A DNA stretch of 64,000 nucleotides from Rallus limicola (lineage: Eukaryota > Chordata > Aves > Gruiformes > Rallidae). The notes under the pieces were generated by a model, which worked only from the letters and a program-made list of their open reading frames with translations, made no database searches and was not told the DNA's origin. The translations under genes were made by a program, and so were the position numbers. Location: positions 7,192,001 to 7,256,000 of the forward strand of contig JAKCOZ010000032.1 in NCBI GenBank assembly GCA_022605955.1, read 5' to 3'. Shown here one piece after another: positions 25,899 through 36,843 of this stretch. Position 1 is the stretch's first letter. Each line of letters starts with the position of its first letter.

Positions 25899-25940
25899 CC
25901 TGGGGGTGTTCAAGGCCAGGTTGGATAGATCTGGCCTGAG
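25899..25940 (+). mobile_element. CR1 internal shred (42 bp)
   Basis: The stretch CCTGGGGGTGTTCAAGGCCA and the following 22 bases match, with one difference by eye, the plus-strand CR1 at about 29366-29407. It corresponds to a piece shortly upstream of the CR1 3' end, but both the upstream part and the 3' tail are missing. It must be a remnant left by deletion or a filler copied during repair. Confidence 0.75.
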
Positions 25941-27836
25941 ATGTAATAGCTACAAAAGCCTTTCACATAAACAAAACGGGCACCTCTGCTGTGTGTGCAA
26001 GAAGTTTTGAGCAAAGGGAAGAGTAATGGCTTTAACTTCATTAAATACATCCACCCAGGGATACAGAATAGTTAGACAGTGTCTCGAACCAGTCAGTCAA
26101 AACTGAGTCACTAAATCAAGGAACTACCTGGTTGGTAGTGGGCAGCCAACTATATTGCTCATATCTCCTGTCAATCAAACCCACGTCTTATGTCTTGGTC
26201 TCTGAGGCGTCTCTGAGGATGGATAAGCAACAAGAGCCTGTGTTTCCCCATGCATACATTCAAACACACACTGAGTCTCAGGCTTGGCTCAGCTCAGCTC
26301 CTTAAATGTGGATGTGTAATTGGCACCTCTCCCTGCAGATGTGGCACGTTGCCACGTCACATTATGAGACGGAGAAACCCAGCAGCTGCTCCCAGTCACA
26401 CCAGGATTCCATCTGCCTGGGACAGCAGTAAAAACAAAGGTGAAAGGAAAGGTAGGAAAGGTAGAAAAGCTAGCAAGTTAGTGCAGCCTTACCTGAGTGT
26501 AAGAAGGTGGTAAGTCTGAGCAATTCCAGCCATTTTCCCTTGTGATGTTGCATTCTGCATCTTAGGATCATTTGGTGATGAAGGAAATAATTCCCTTTAT
26601 GTGCACAAGATGAAAATTACTTCTAAAAGAGTCAGCCTAAAAAATTTCCTAAAGGAAATTTCCTGTTTGTAAACTGTACCCTGTGCAAACGGCAGTAAAA
26701 GTTTTAGCAAATGAGTATTATGAACAAATTAATTGTCCTCTAAAGAGGTGAGGAATTTCAAGGTTAAATTCAAGTCACTTCAGTGTGAAATGCAGGAACT
26801 GTAAGTTCATCATAAGTACTGCAGCTCCATGGCATCTTCACCATGGAAGAAATGCCCAAACAGCCACAGTGGCTTCATCTTCTCAAAGAAGAGAAAGGGA
26901 ACAGTCCTATTAAGAATGGGGAGGGAATCGAGGCTAACACCGAGGACCTCTCAAGGTCACCCTCTCTCCACTACAGGTTAAGAGCCCAGTACACATACCT
27001 TAAATCTGTCCAGATGTTAAATAGGAATGGATCTTTGCTCTGAGATCCCTGAATTTACAGCCTTGGCTTTCCAAAGATGAACCATATTTGTCCCAATCTA
27101 ATTGTTAATTGAAACAGATTAACTTTGACCAGTTAAATTTAATAGCTGTCTATATAGAAACATAACATTAACCTCAACTGAAATCCATGAAGCTGGTTTG
27201 CAAAGCCTGTTTGATTTTCAGCATCTCTTGCTGTGTGTCAGGCCTCACTGTTTCTTGGGCAGGCAGCTTTTTCATCCTTAGATGGAGACACACTTGCCAG
27301 CTTTTACATCACAGACACTCTGCTCATCAGACACGTCGACATGATGCGCAGAGATTCAGCCCCTGACTGCAATGCCAGCCAACCCTATTATGAGCCATTT
27401 CAAGCTGAGAGTTTCCATTCAATGTGGGTTGGTTTTCTTTTTTCACTTTTTACTTACAGACATATTTTTCAGACTGAGTGTTTATTCACATCTATTTGAC
27501 CACTAAACTAAGTCAGAAGCATTTGGTTTTGTCTATGCAAGAAATGGAGTGGCTGGAGATGATTTCAAGTGCTTCCATGTACCCAAGAGTTAAGTACTTC
27601 ATGGGAAACTCTAAAAGTAGTAAATCTGTGCTACTCCCTTCACTCTGGCCTGAACCCAAGCCCATAGCATGGCTCTCAGTTCTTGCTTTATGCCTACAGA
27701 CATACATACGTATGTGTCTTTTTCAACATGGGTTAATAACTGCTGAAACACACCAGGATTCAGAATACTTACTGTCCTGAGGCTGCACTTCCTACCTTCA
27801 GCAAGTTCCAGAAGGACTCAGCATCACAGGAATGTT
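25941..27836. other. Single-copy non-coding DNA
   Basis: No gene is recognised. A 100-codon plus frame (27478-27780) and an 88-codon plus frame (27233-27499) overlap end to end, but neither shows a domain or a composition different from its surroundings. Confidence 0.5.
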
Positions 27837-27902
27837 GCTTCAAACCACACACCTAAACCTTCAAACTCAGCTTCCAACCACATACCTAAATCTCAAGCTA
27901 AA
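27837..27902. repeat. Diverged 33-bp tandem duplication
   Basis: Two 33-base units, 27837-27869 and 27870-27902, share GCTTC.AACCACA.ACCTAAA and then diverge. Roughly three quarters of the positions match by eye. It is a small, old local duplication in single-copy DNA. Confidence 0.5.
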
Positions 27903-27964
27903 TTTAGGACAGAAGAATCCTGATCAGACAACAGCTTATCACATATACATTGGATTCTTCACTT

Positions 27965-28030
27965 ATCATAGAATCATAGGCTCAATGATCATAAAGGTCT
28001 TCTCCAACCCAAACAATTCTATGATTCTGT
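27965..28030. mobile_element. CR1 3'-end remnant with tails at both ends
   Basis: The right part (TCAATGATCATAAAGGTCTT ... CAATTCTATGATTCTG) is the extreme 3' end of a plus-strand CR1. The left part, TCATAGAATCATAG, is the complement of a CR1 tail, so tails face outwards from both sides of a 66-base remnant. Either two very short opposite copies met tail-outwards or one end was copied during repair. Confidence 0.75.
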
Positions 28031-28495
28031 ACTGAAGGCACCCCAGCATTGGTCTGGCACAGATACATCTCAGATAACTGAGATGCATAACAAATTATCT
28101 CTAATGCAGTCTTCATCTAGCAAAGATGCTGAGAAAAATGAATCCTTCCCTGGGGCTTCTGCATCACTCCTAGAACATCTAACACTCAGCTAGAGGGAAT
28201 TCCTTGCAGCCTCTATTTGAACACACAACATTGAAAGAAAAAAAACCATGAAGAAAAGGCAGAGCACACTTGAGGCTTTCCCTTTTAATGAGTTGTTACA
28301 TGAAGATGCTAAGTTACCTTCAGTGCTGCTAAACAGTACATCTTGAGTGAGAAGAGAAAAAATTACTATGATTCACTCAACAGCTAAGCTATTATTTATG
28401 CCTGAGACCCACACAATGGGCTTTAATCAGCTGGCAAAATGGTTGTATTCAAAGGTCTGAAAACTACAAGGTCAGAGAGATCTTCTAAAGCTATG
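28031..28495. other. Single-copy DNA between CR1 pieces
   Basis: No feature is recognised in this 465-base AT-rich stretch. The exact upstream edge of the following CR1 is uncertain, and diverged CR1 sequence may begin slightly before 28496. Confidence 0.5.
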
Positions 28496-29474
28496 AAAAG
28501 AGGACTTCAAACTCACACAGTGCCAGGGGTCCCCCAGAGGTCTGTCTTGGGACCAGTGCTCTTTAACATCTTTATCAATGACTTGGATGATGGGATTGAG
28601 TGCAGCCTCAGCAAGTTTGCGGATGACACCAAGCTGAGTGCTGTAGGTGACACCACAGAAGGAAAGGAGCCATCCAGAGGGATCTTGACAGGCTGGAAAG
28701 GTGGGCCTGGGTGAGCCTAATGAGGTTCAGCACTGCCAAGTGTCTGGTGTTGCACTTGGGCAGGAGGAATCCCAGACCTAGATACAGACTGGGAGAAGAG
28801 CTCCTGGGGAGCAGCCCTGCTGAGGACCTGGGGATTCTGGTAGGTGAGAAACTTAACATGAGCCAGCAGTGGCTCTTGCAGCTCGGAAGGCCAATGGGAT
28901 CCTGGGCTCCATCAGCAGAGGGGTGGCAGCAGGGACAGGGAGGGGATTGTCTCTCTCTGCTCTGCCCTGGGGAGGCCCCAGCTGGAGTCCTGTGTCCAGA
29001 GCTGGGGCCCCCAATACAAGAAAGATGTAGAACTGTTGGAGAGGATTCAGAGGAGCCACAAGGATGCTCAGAGGGCTGGAGCAGCTCCCCTACAAGGAGA
29101 GGCTGAGGGAGCTGGGCTTGTCCAGCCTGGAGAAGAGAAGGCTGCTGGGGGACCTCATTGCAGCCTGCCAGTCCATGAAGGGAGCCTACAAAGAGATGGG
29201 GAATTGACTTTTTAAAAGGGTAGAAAATGGCAGGACAAGGGGGAATGGACTAAAGCTAAAGGAAGGAAGGAAGGTTCTGATTATATATTAGGGGGATGTT
29301 TTTCACAGAGAGAGGGGTGAGGTGCTGGAACAGGCTGCCCAGAGAGGTGGTGGATACCCCATTCCTGGGGGTGTTCAAGGCCAGGTTGGATAGATCCGGC
29401 CTGAGGCAGAGGGGTTGGAACTCTATGATCCTCAGGGTCCCTTCCAACCCATGCCATTCTGTGATTCTGTGATA
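28496..29474 (+). mobile_element. CR1 LINE, 1-kb 3' portion with decayed reverse transcriptase
   Basis: This is the most complete plus-strand CR1 here. It starts inside ORF2: a frame open to 28714 encodes [16 protein letters not shown] from about 28526 and the reverse-transcriptase active-site motif FADDTKL at 28616-28636. The reading frame is then lost near 28690-28715; ORF2-like sequence continues in another frame (28711 onwards, with LVLHLG and MSQQ segments) and shifts again after about 28900. The 3' untranslated region follows, and the copy closes with two or more ATTCTGTG tail units at 29455-29474. It is 5'-truncated and frameshifted, hence incapable of making the enzyme. The catalytic aspartates survive, which indicates moderate age. 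Confidence 0.95.
28526..29106 (+). pseudogene. CR1 ORF2 reverse-transcriptase remnant (frameshifted)
   Basis: This is the coding part of the CR1 copy. Known CR1 ORF2 encodes an endonuclease followed by a reverse transcriptase; only the palm-domain region and the C-terminal extension are present. The FADD box (28616-28627) is intact. At least two frameshifts break the product, so no functional protein is expected. There is no upstream promoter, since CR1 promoters lie in the missing 5' end. Confidence 0.85.
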
Positions 29475-32400
29475 CCATGCTTGTCCAAATTACCTTTGTG
29501 CTCAAACCTTTAAGTGCTGCTAGCAGCTCTTCTATGGGTCTGGTCCAACACCAGTCAAAAGGAGTGCACTTGAAATCAACTGAGGAAATGATCAACAGTT
29601 AAGAAGTGATCACTTTTTCCACCTGAAGATGTTAGTTTAGAAAAGAGAGTTAGTTAGTATTTACTGCCCTGAGCCACCATTATCCTAGCAGGTTGTATCA
29701 AGACCACAAATTGTAATCATTTCTGCCATTCCTGCTGCTCCTAAGATGTAAATTTAAACATATAATGTGACAGGAAGACTACATTCCCTACACTGCAAGG
29801 GGTTGTTGTATTTTGAAGATAACGTTCATTTTATTTGTTGAATCTAATGAGATCTGGAAAATGTAGTCAGAAGTGAAAGTTTACTTGGGTAGTTGCTAAG
29901 CAACAGGCTTGCTTGTACATAAGCTGACTGATGATTTCATACAGGACTTTTCTTCTTAAACATCACGATGTTTTCAGCAGATTACCCAGCTGAAGCTAAA
30001 AACCCCTCTGGTTTTCCCCTTCCAGTTTTGCAACTCAAATTATTTAAGGCTATTTAGAATCCATGAGACATTCCAAAGAGTTTCATTGTTTCTGCTCTAA
30101 ATATTTAAAAGAATCTGGCAGCTTTCCCAAGCAGCAGCATCCGTTTCAGCCCACAGGGCACATTCCCAGGCAGCATCTAATAACAGGGCCCTCTGAAGCC
30201 ACTGATCTAGATTAAAGGGACACTCTCAGGTAACTCCCAAGGAAATCATAGAATAAACATTGCCTGCCCTTTCAAAAGAGTGATTCACCCTCAGGGCACA
30301 GCTGCCTCTACAATAGCTAAAGCAAGGATTTTGTTTTTAAACATAAGACCTTCCACAACCCTAGGATGCTGGCAGCAGCATGCAAGGACTGGATTCAGCC
30401 ACACGGGCAGCTCTACCGGGATAAACCTCCTCCAGCTTCAGAGCAACATCCGATAGGGACAAGGTGCTCTGCTGGATCAGGGATAAAGACTCTCAGCCAT
30501 GGAAGGACAGGGCCTGATGATTTCCCTTTACTCACATATGCAGGAAGAGCCTGCCAAAGAATATTCAGGTGGGTTAGTTTTGGCCAAGTCACCACATGAT
30601 TCCAGCTCTGGGACAGCATTACACCGTTCTGTGGGACATCCCACAGCAAAGCAGAAATAACATTCAGCCTCTCCACCAGCCTATAGGATTGAGATATTCC
30701 ATCAGTTTCTCAAAACCATGTAAGCACATTCTAGATTGCCTTGCCACTCAAGTTCCCACTTCTCCTGGAAAGCGCAATCCACAAGTAGGAATGTTTCTGC
30801 ATCTAAAATCAACAGACTAATAAAGGGTAAAAATTTTCCAAGAATAATGGGATTGGAAAACAGAAGAGAAGAACTAAAACAAAGGCTTAGCATGGATTAA
30901 TTCAATACATTCCTTTCCATGTTAATCAATATTTTAACGTAGAAATGGAGACGAGTTTAATTTCTAGATGCAGACCTTGCTCAGGCAGGCAAGAATTCAA
31001 AGTCTGTATCTAAATTCTGCAGCTAGAATCAATTGCTCTGGGAGCAGGGAAAAGGATAAGTAACACGAGATTGGCACCCACATTTTGTAGCCCTCTTCTG
31101 GTTGAAATTGTTCCATCACTTAAAAAACCAACCTTCAAATAGCTTAATTTTGCAAGTGTAATTGCATTCGGTTGTTGATACTAATTATCCCTCCCTGATT
31201 CCCATGGTAATGCCTTTTCTCCATAAACTGCAATAGCAGAGACTACATAAAAGCAGTGGAAAGTGCACACAGTTTACAAATACCATAAATAACACATGGA
31301 CTATTCACTGCACCATTACTGCTACCCCGTTGCAGTCACTGGAGAGTGACAGGCTTTTGCTTTTTTTTAAAAAAAAAAATGCAAATAAATCCAGAGCAAA
31401 CTCTCTTCTTTAATTTTACCCAATTAAAGGACATTTTTTTCTGAGACTACTTTAACTCTCACCCCCCACACCCCTCCCAGCCCCAGACTATTTTGTCCTT
31501 CATCAGCTTGTGCTGGATTTCTGGACTCCTCATTTCTCCGAGGGAAGTGAGCAGTCTGACCCAAGACTCACCTTTTCTCTCATTATATAATGAAAAGAAA
31601 TTATGAGTCCTTCCTCTCTCAGCTGTAAGTAGCTGCAGGTAATAAGCAAGTCATCAGTTCAACACCATTATGTCAAAGAAATGACATGTGGCCACACCAT
31701 GCTATATAATTGTTGACGTTTTTCTACAATATTAAATCTCGAAGCTTCACTCAAGCTACCATTGACTTACTGAAAGCAGATAAAGATACTGCACAGTATC
31801 ATGGAGTAATAAAAAATCCTTCCCAATTTGCCCACCTATGCTCACTACAGTATGCACTCCTGCTAAAGTAACCAAGTGACAAGCAACAGGCACAGCAACA
31901 CCGCTTCGGTCTGAACAGCGTTTTCCACACCAACTACTACAAGGAAACAATCCCCCACAAAGACAACGTTTGAATACACAGACACAGAAAATAAAGAGTA
32001 GGTTGAAGCCTTGGGTGGCATGATCATCATTCAGTTCTTGCAAAGGACGCTTCCTAGAAACATCCCACTGAAAAAGGGTACCTCAGAGATTATGATATAG
32101 CAGCATCACAGCTCACCCTCCAGAATGGAGGATGGCGTTGTTCAACTACAGGAACATGGGAAGTCACTCTTACTCTAAGTTTGAGTTCAAAGTTTAGGAC
32201 AAAATATTAGCTCGAGTACATCATCAGGAAGAAAAATAAATCACACTTAAGCAGAAAATTTGTGATTTCCTACTCAGATCAGATCACCTCTAGAGAACAC
32301 ACTTTTGTCCCTTTGTCCACAAAAATGAACAAATAGAGGGACCCTCTCTGCCCCCACACCACCCGGGTTTTACATCCCTCAATTCATTTTAGGGGCAGTG

Positions 32401-33829
32401 AAAAGAGCTGTAGAAACATCTGTTGCAAAGGCTCACATAAATTGTAAACCCAAGGGCTTTACCCAGGTGCCAGCAAGTGAGTGGGGAGGGCATGGCAAAG
32501 GAGGATCAGGGATCTGACTGGAGAGTACAGGTTTACTTCAAATTCCATTTGCCCATTTTCCCACTCCACATCAGCCAAGACAAAAGGTTAGTCATGCTGC
32601 AATAGTTACTCCAAAATCTTTATGTTGCATTTAGGTACAGTTTGCACTGTTAATACTGGCTCTGCACTTGCCACACATGTCCACTGCCTATGAGGCACAA
32701 AGAGCAAGACGACCACCTCTGTTAACTCTGTCAGAACTCCTCATCAGGCCGTTCTTGTTGTCCCTGTACAAAGTATGTAAATGAGGCTGGGAGACTGGAA
32801 AGAGAAAAGTAAAGAAGCTCCAACAGAGAGTCAAAACCATCCTCTGCAACCCATCTTGCTGTGTGTTTGATACAAGTAAACCAATTACAAACCAGAGTCT
32901 ACCTTCCAGAGGACCAAAAAAAAAACCAAACCCCTCAATAATTTTAAGCTCAGAAGCAACTGAAGTAGATATTTTTCATGGACTTATATCTACATTTTCC
33001 CCTAACTTCTAAGGGCTGGTAGTTATTTCAATGTAGGTGGGTTGACTTCAAAAACTTTTTTCCCAAAAACGATTATGCACTGCTACATTATTGTATTTAA
33101 ATCCCTATGAATTGAGTTAAGAACATCTCCATAAAATTACAGCATTACATTTTTATACTTCATATTTGGAAAAAAAAACCTAAAGACAGCAGGTCCTAAG
33201 ATCACTTGACTGTGACAAATTGTCTCTTTCTGCTCACTTGAAATTGGCCTGTGAGACTTATCAAATCCCCAGCTTTGTTACTGCTAGAAGAATTGATTTA
33301 AAAGTGCACACTGTCATTATATACTTACAGAGAGGTATATTTTAGGATTATGCAAGTGCTTGATATATAATTGGCCCTGTCTTTTGTGAGGCATCTTTAA
33401 GTTTCCTGGCTAGAGAAAACAGAACGATTTAAACTGCACAAAAAAAGGTAAGCAATCTTCATAAAACAACAGTAGAAGGCCTAAATACAACTCCTAATTA
33501 AATGAACGTGACCTTCTTAAAATTGTCAATCAAAATTAATTCCCTATGAAATACAACAGGAAAGGCTTTCTGTGAAATGCCCCTTGTGCCTGTGTTTGCA
33601 GGGATCGCAACACAGCGCTATGGACTATGCTAGTGAGTAAAAGAACCCTGTCAGGGGGTCATGGCAAAAACAGGTGCCAGGAAAGTCCACAGCAGGAGGT
33701 ATTACCACACTCATGCCCAAGGTGAGGGCAACCGAGGCTGTCCACCCAAGAGTGGCCTGGCAGCAGTGAGGCCTTCCTGTGCTCCAGAAGGCTCCTGGGG
33801 ACATTTCAATCCCACAGTAGGGATACTTT
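29475..33829. other. Single-copy AT-rich DNA
   Basis: No gene or transposon is recognised in 4.3 kb. The longest frame is 95 codons (31756-32043, minus). A T-run next to an A-run lies at about 31362-31379, and A-rich runs occur near 32918 and 33170. Nothing else stands out. Confidence 0.55.
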
Positions 33830-33910
33830 CCTCAGATACACGGCTGGCAATGCAGCTTCAAGCAAGGCACCGCCTTGCTTGAAGCTGCATTGCCAGCCGT
33901 GTATCTGAGG
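33830..33910. repeat. Perfect inverted repeat, 39-bp arms, 3-nt loop
   Basis: The left arm (33830-33868) begins CCTCAGATACACGGCTGGCA, and its exact reverse complement occupies 33872-33910, separated by ACC. No mismatch was found by eye. Pairing stops immediately outside. It is not part of a recognised transposon, and no target duplication is seen. A hairpin this tight and perfect suggests a recent template-switching event or an assembly artefact. Confidence 0.9.
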
Positions 33911-33957
33911 CGTTGCCTTGCTTGAAGCTGCATTGCCAGCCGTGTATCTGAGGCGTT
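33872..33957. repeat. 43-bp tandem duplication of the hairpin's right arm
   Basis: The 39-bp right arm plus CGTT (33872-33914) is repeated exactly at 33915-33957, after which GCC begins a third partial unit. The unit begins GCCTTGCTTGAAGCTGCATT and ends CTGAGGCGTT. With the inverted left arm, the same 39-bp word occurs three times in 128 bases, once inverted and twice direct. Confidence 0.9.
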
Positions 33958-33960
33958 GCC

Positions 33961-34254
33961 AGCCTCTCTGTGTGCTTCATGAGCTCCCCACCTGCCTGCT
34001 CCCTAGAAACAGGGCTCTCAGACTTTCAAGTGAAGCACAGAAACCTTGCCCTGAGCACAGGCCTGCTTTAGAGAAGTTACCTTCCTCCAAGCCTTCCCAC
34101 AGAAGCGCCCGGTTGAAGCACTTGCCTCACGACAAGGTTTTAAGCAAAGAGTAAGTGTCACTTGTTCCTACACAGCTTGTCATTTTTTCCCATGCAGGTG
34201 GCGGCTGTGCCAGTGTCTGCACAGGAGGCTGTTACACGGGGTATGGAGGTGTCC
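33961..34254. other. Short unique stretch before the ERV remnant
   Basis: About 290 bases join the hairpin to the ERV-like segment. No clear feature is visible. The upstream limit of retroviral internal sequence cannot be fixed by eye, so part of this stretch may belong to it. Confidence 0.4.
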
Positions 34255-34361
34255 CTTTGTCATATGACATACATATATGTGTGTCTGAAACATTGTTTGT
34301 ACCCAAAAGAAATGGTTGGACCTGGTCATGACGTAAATGGTATGGAATAAGGGGTGGATAA
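34255..34361 (+). mobile_element. Probable ERVL-like internal 3' remnant with polypurine tract
   Basis: The bases directly before the LTR, ending AATAAGGGGTGGATAA, look like the polypurine tract and final internal bases that precede the 3' LTR of an ERVL-like element. If correct, the LTR that follows is a 3' LTR and this is the only surviving piece of the internal region. No coding sequence is recognisable. The assignment rests on the purine tract, its position and remembered similarity, and the left boundary is arbitrary. Confidence 0.5.
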
Positions 34362-34937
34362 TGTCCTGGTTTCAGTCAGGATAGAGTTAACTCCATGTGT
34401 AGCAGCGGATGGGATGCTGTGTTTGGGAGTTACAATGAAAGCAGTGCTGAGAACACCCTGATGTTTCTAGTTGCAGTCAGACAGTCAAAGCCAGGACAGG
34501 TGACCCAGATGGGCCAAAGAGAGTATTCCATGGCAATTACGTCCTGCCCAGGATAAAGGGGGCTGATGGGAGGAAGAAGGGGGGCGGTTCCGGGACGCGA
34601 GGGTCTTGGGGGACGGTCGGGTTCCGGGACGGCTCTGGGTGGTGCGGCCTGAGCTGTGTGGTTGGGTGAGAAACTGCATTGGGTATCAATAGTTTCATAT
34701 TCTTTTGCTCTAAAGTCCTGTGAGCATTGTTATATTTGATCTTTCTGTTCTCTTAGTAAACTATCCTTATCCCAACCCACGGGCCTCTTAGTTTCTTGGG
34801 TTTGGAGTTATTTGCCCCTTCCTTTTCCCTTCCCTTGTTCCCCCCCCCCCCCCCCTTTCCCTCTTCCCCTGCTCTTTTACTTTAAGGAGCAGGCAGCTGC
34901 GTGGATCTCGGCCCACAGCCGGGGTGAAACCACAACA
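34362..34937 (+). mobile_element. ERVL-like LTR, copy 1 (plus strand)
   Basis: A 576-bp LTR runs from TGTCCTGGTTTCAG to GAAACCACAACA, with imperfect terminal inverted repeats and TG...CA ends. It is clearly homologous to the copies at 52830 and 56676, which lie in the opposite orientation. Internal landmarks are a CpG-rich part around 34585-34650 (GGTTCCGGGACG repeated) and a pyrimidine tract containing 16 C (34840-34855). Unlike the other two copies it lacks a matching 5-bp flank (GATAA before, CCCTT after). This supports a 3' LTR of a larger, 5'-deleted element rather than a solo LTR. Frames over the LTR are not genes. Confidence 0.9.
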
Positions 34938-36843
34938 CCCTTAAAACTACCCGCTGGCACACCCACGCTGGATTTACCCGAGTGTGCTACTGACATGCAG
35001 CATCCTCCAAGAGAGATGGGAGAAATCCTCATTCCAGCCACAGTTTCCAACCCCACAAAGAGGCAGATATACTTTGATCTCCTGCTCCAACTCCCCAACA
35101 ATCTTCCTAGTTATAGCTTTGACTGGTCTCGTAAACCCCTGATTGTGCAAGAAGGTGTAATGACACTTGGTTTAAAGGAAAAAAAATGTTTAAAATCTTG
35201 GGAAACAAGGTAAGATTTGGAGGACCTGTAAAGCATACCTGTCTGAAAAACTATGGGGATTAGATGAAGCAATAAGCATACCTTTGTCAAGGTTAACTCA
35301 ATCGAGTTTTTTAGAAGGAACATAAATGAGTTAAAAAATGAGACAAAAAAACCTGTTTTGAATACAGATCTTGGAAACTTTCTTATTTCAAGAAATTATT
35401 AGGGGTTAAGATCAAGTTTTAAAGACTTGATTTTACTCTGCAGGAGCAACAAATTGAACATAAACTAACTAATACATTCAACTAGTTAGTAGGATGGAGA
35501 ATAGCCTGACAACTGATACAGGGACTCTGTAAAGATTTGTGTAGAATGCAACACATCTAAATTGTGAAATACAGTAATGGAGATATATTAAAGAGAAAGT
35601 CTGGCAAATTTAATACTCTTTATCTTGCAGGTTACAGTTACATTACAGCTCCAAAGAGAGCGTCACGAAGGATTGTGCACTATAAAAACAGAGTGAAAAA
35701 CAGTTTGATTGGCAGTCTCAGTACTTCTCATTGAAGCTTCCCAAGAGCTCCCAAGTGCCAGAACAGCCAGCTGAATTTGATAGATATGCATAGCTTCTGA
35801 CTCACCCCAGGCTTTTAACTCCCCTGGGAAGGCAAGCCCTTTTGCTTCCTGCCCCCCGCCCCACTCTCCTTTCCCCAGGAGCTGCACACAGCACCCTGGG
35901 GAGTGGAAGACAGAAGAAAGTAATCATGAAGGGCAGTACAGAGACGGCGCTTTCCCCAGGGGAGTGTGTCATCTCTAAAATCCCAGGCTCACAGGCTGAT
36001 AGAAAAGGTCTGGAGACCATAGCAGCACACAGCTTTCAAAAGACAAGCATTGAGCCCTATAATTAATAGCTGTAATTAATTAGAATATTGCTTTCCAGAA
36101 ATGTTTATATAACTAACTACTATAATTAAAGCCTTATTAAATATTTGGTTCTTGACTTTAACCACCATCAACACACACTGTAAAATGACATCCCTATCTA
36201 TATCTCTTCAGAGATTACAGGTAAGCAGCATTACAGAGGATACCTGATAGCACAGAGGCATTGGTCTGTATTTTCCTGTACTTTGAGAGGCAATGGCATA
36301 AATAGTCATTTTCTGTGCCACTTGAGCTGCAAGAACAACAGCAACAAAATATCTATGTGAAATCCTAGTGCAAATCTATGTGAAATGGTAGCTTGGAAAA
36401 TCCAAGCTAATCAGTTCATTGCTATTTGCCAGCAGCTGGAATGTTTGGGCAGTACTGTAAGGAAAATTATTTATTATTCTGGTGCGTGCTGCTACACAGA
36501 AAGCTTTCTGCATGGAGAAGCATAATGAAAACACAGTGCAGAGGAGGTTTTGGGACAAGGATGCCTAGAACAAAGAGCAAGTGGCACCTGCTAGAGCCGC
36601 AGTGTTTCTGTGCACTCTCCCACTTTCCTTCCTGAGATACACCGAGCCTTTCTGCTGAGCTTCCAAGGTGCTATCTGACTGGAAGTACACAACAAGCTAT
36701 TACTTACTTAAAACAATTCCTGCCAAGGTTAAACATAACACAGGGATCTTTAATTTTGCAAACAAACACCCCAATGGATTCACAAAGCTATTTCTGTACA
36801 GCAATGCATTGGTAGATCACAGAAATGTGCTTTTCTGGATGCT
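34938..36843. other. Single-copy DNA after LTR copy 1
   Basis: No gene is recognised. A 133-codon frame (34812-35213) starts inside the LTR and runs out into this DNA, so it is not a gene. Small frames on both strands around 35663-36066 overlap each other and are uninformative. Confidence 0.5.

Noticed and set aside
33830..33957. CRISPR-like array
   Set aside because: There are only three copies, one of them inverted, with spacers of 3 and 4 bases. The context is vertebrate DNA.
34250..34362. CCCTT near 34250, followed by TGTC, as a possible partner of the CCCTT after LTR copy 1
   Set aside because: Similarity to an LTR start ends after four bases, and a five-base match is expected by chance in this distance.
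34812..35213. 133-codon plus frame
   Set aside because: It begins in the pyrimidine tract of an LTR and runs out into flanking DNA. The proline-rich start is low complexity.
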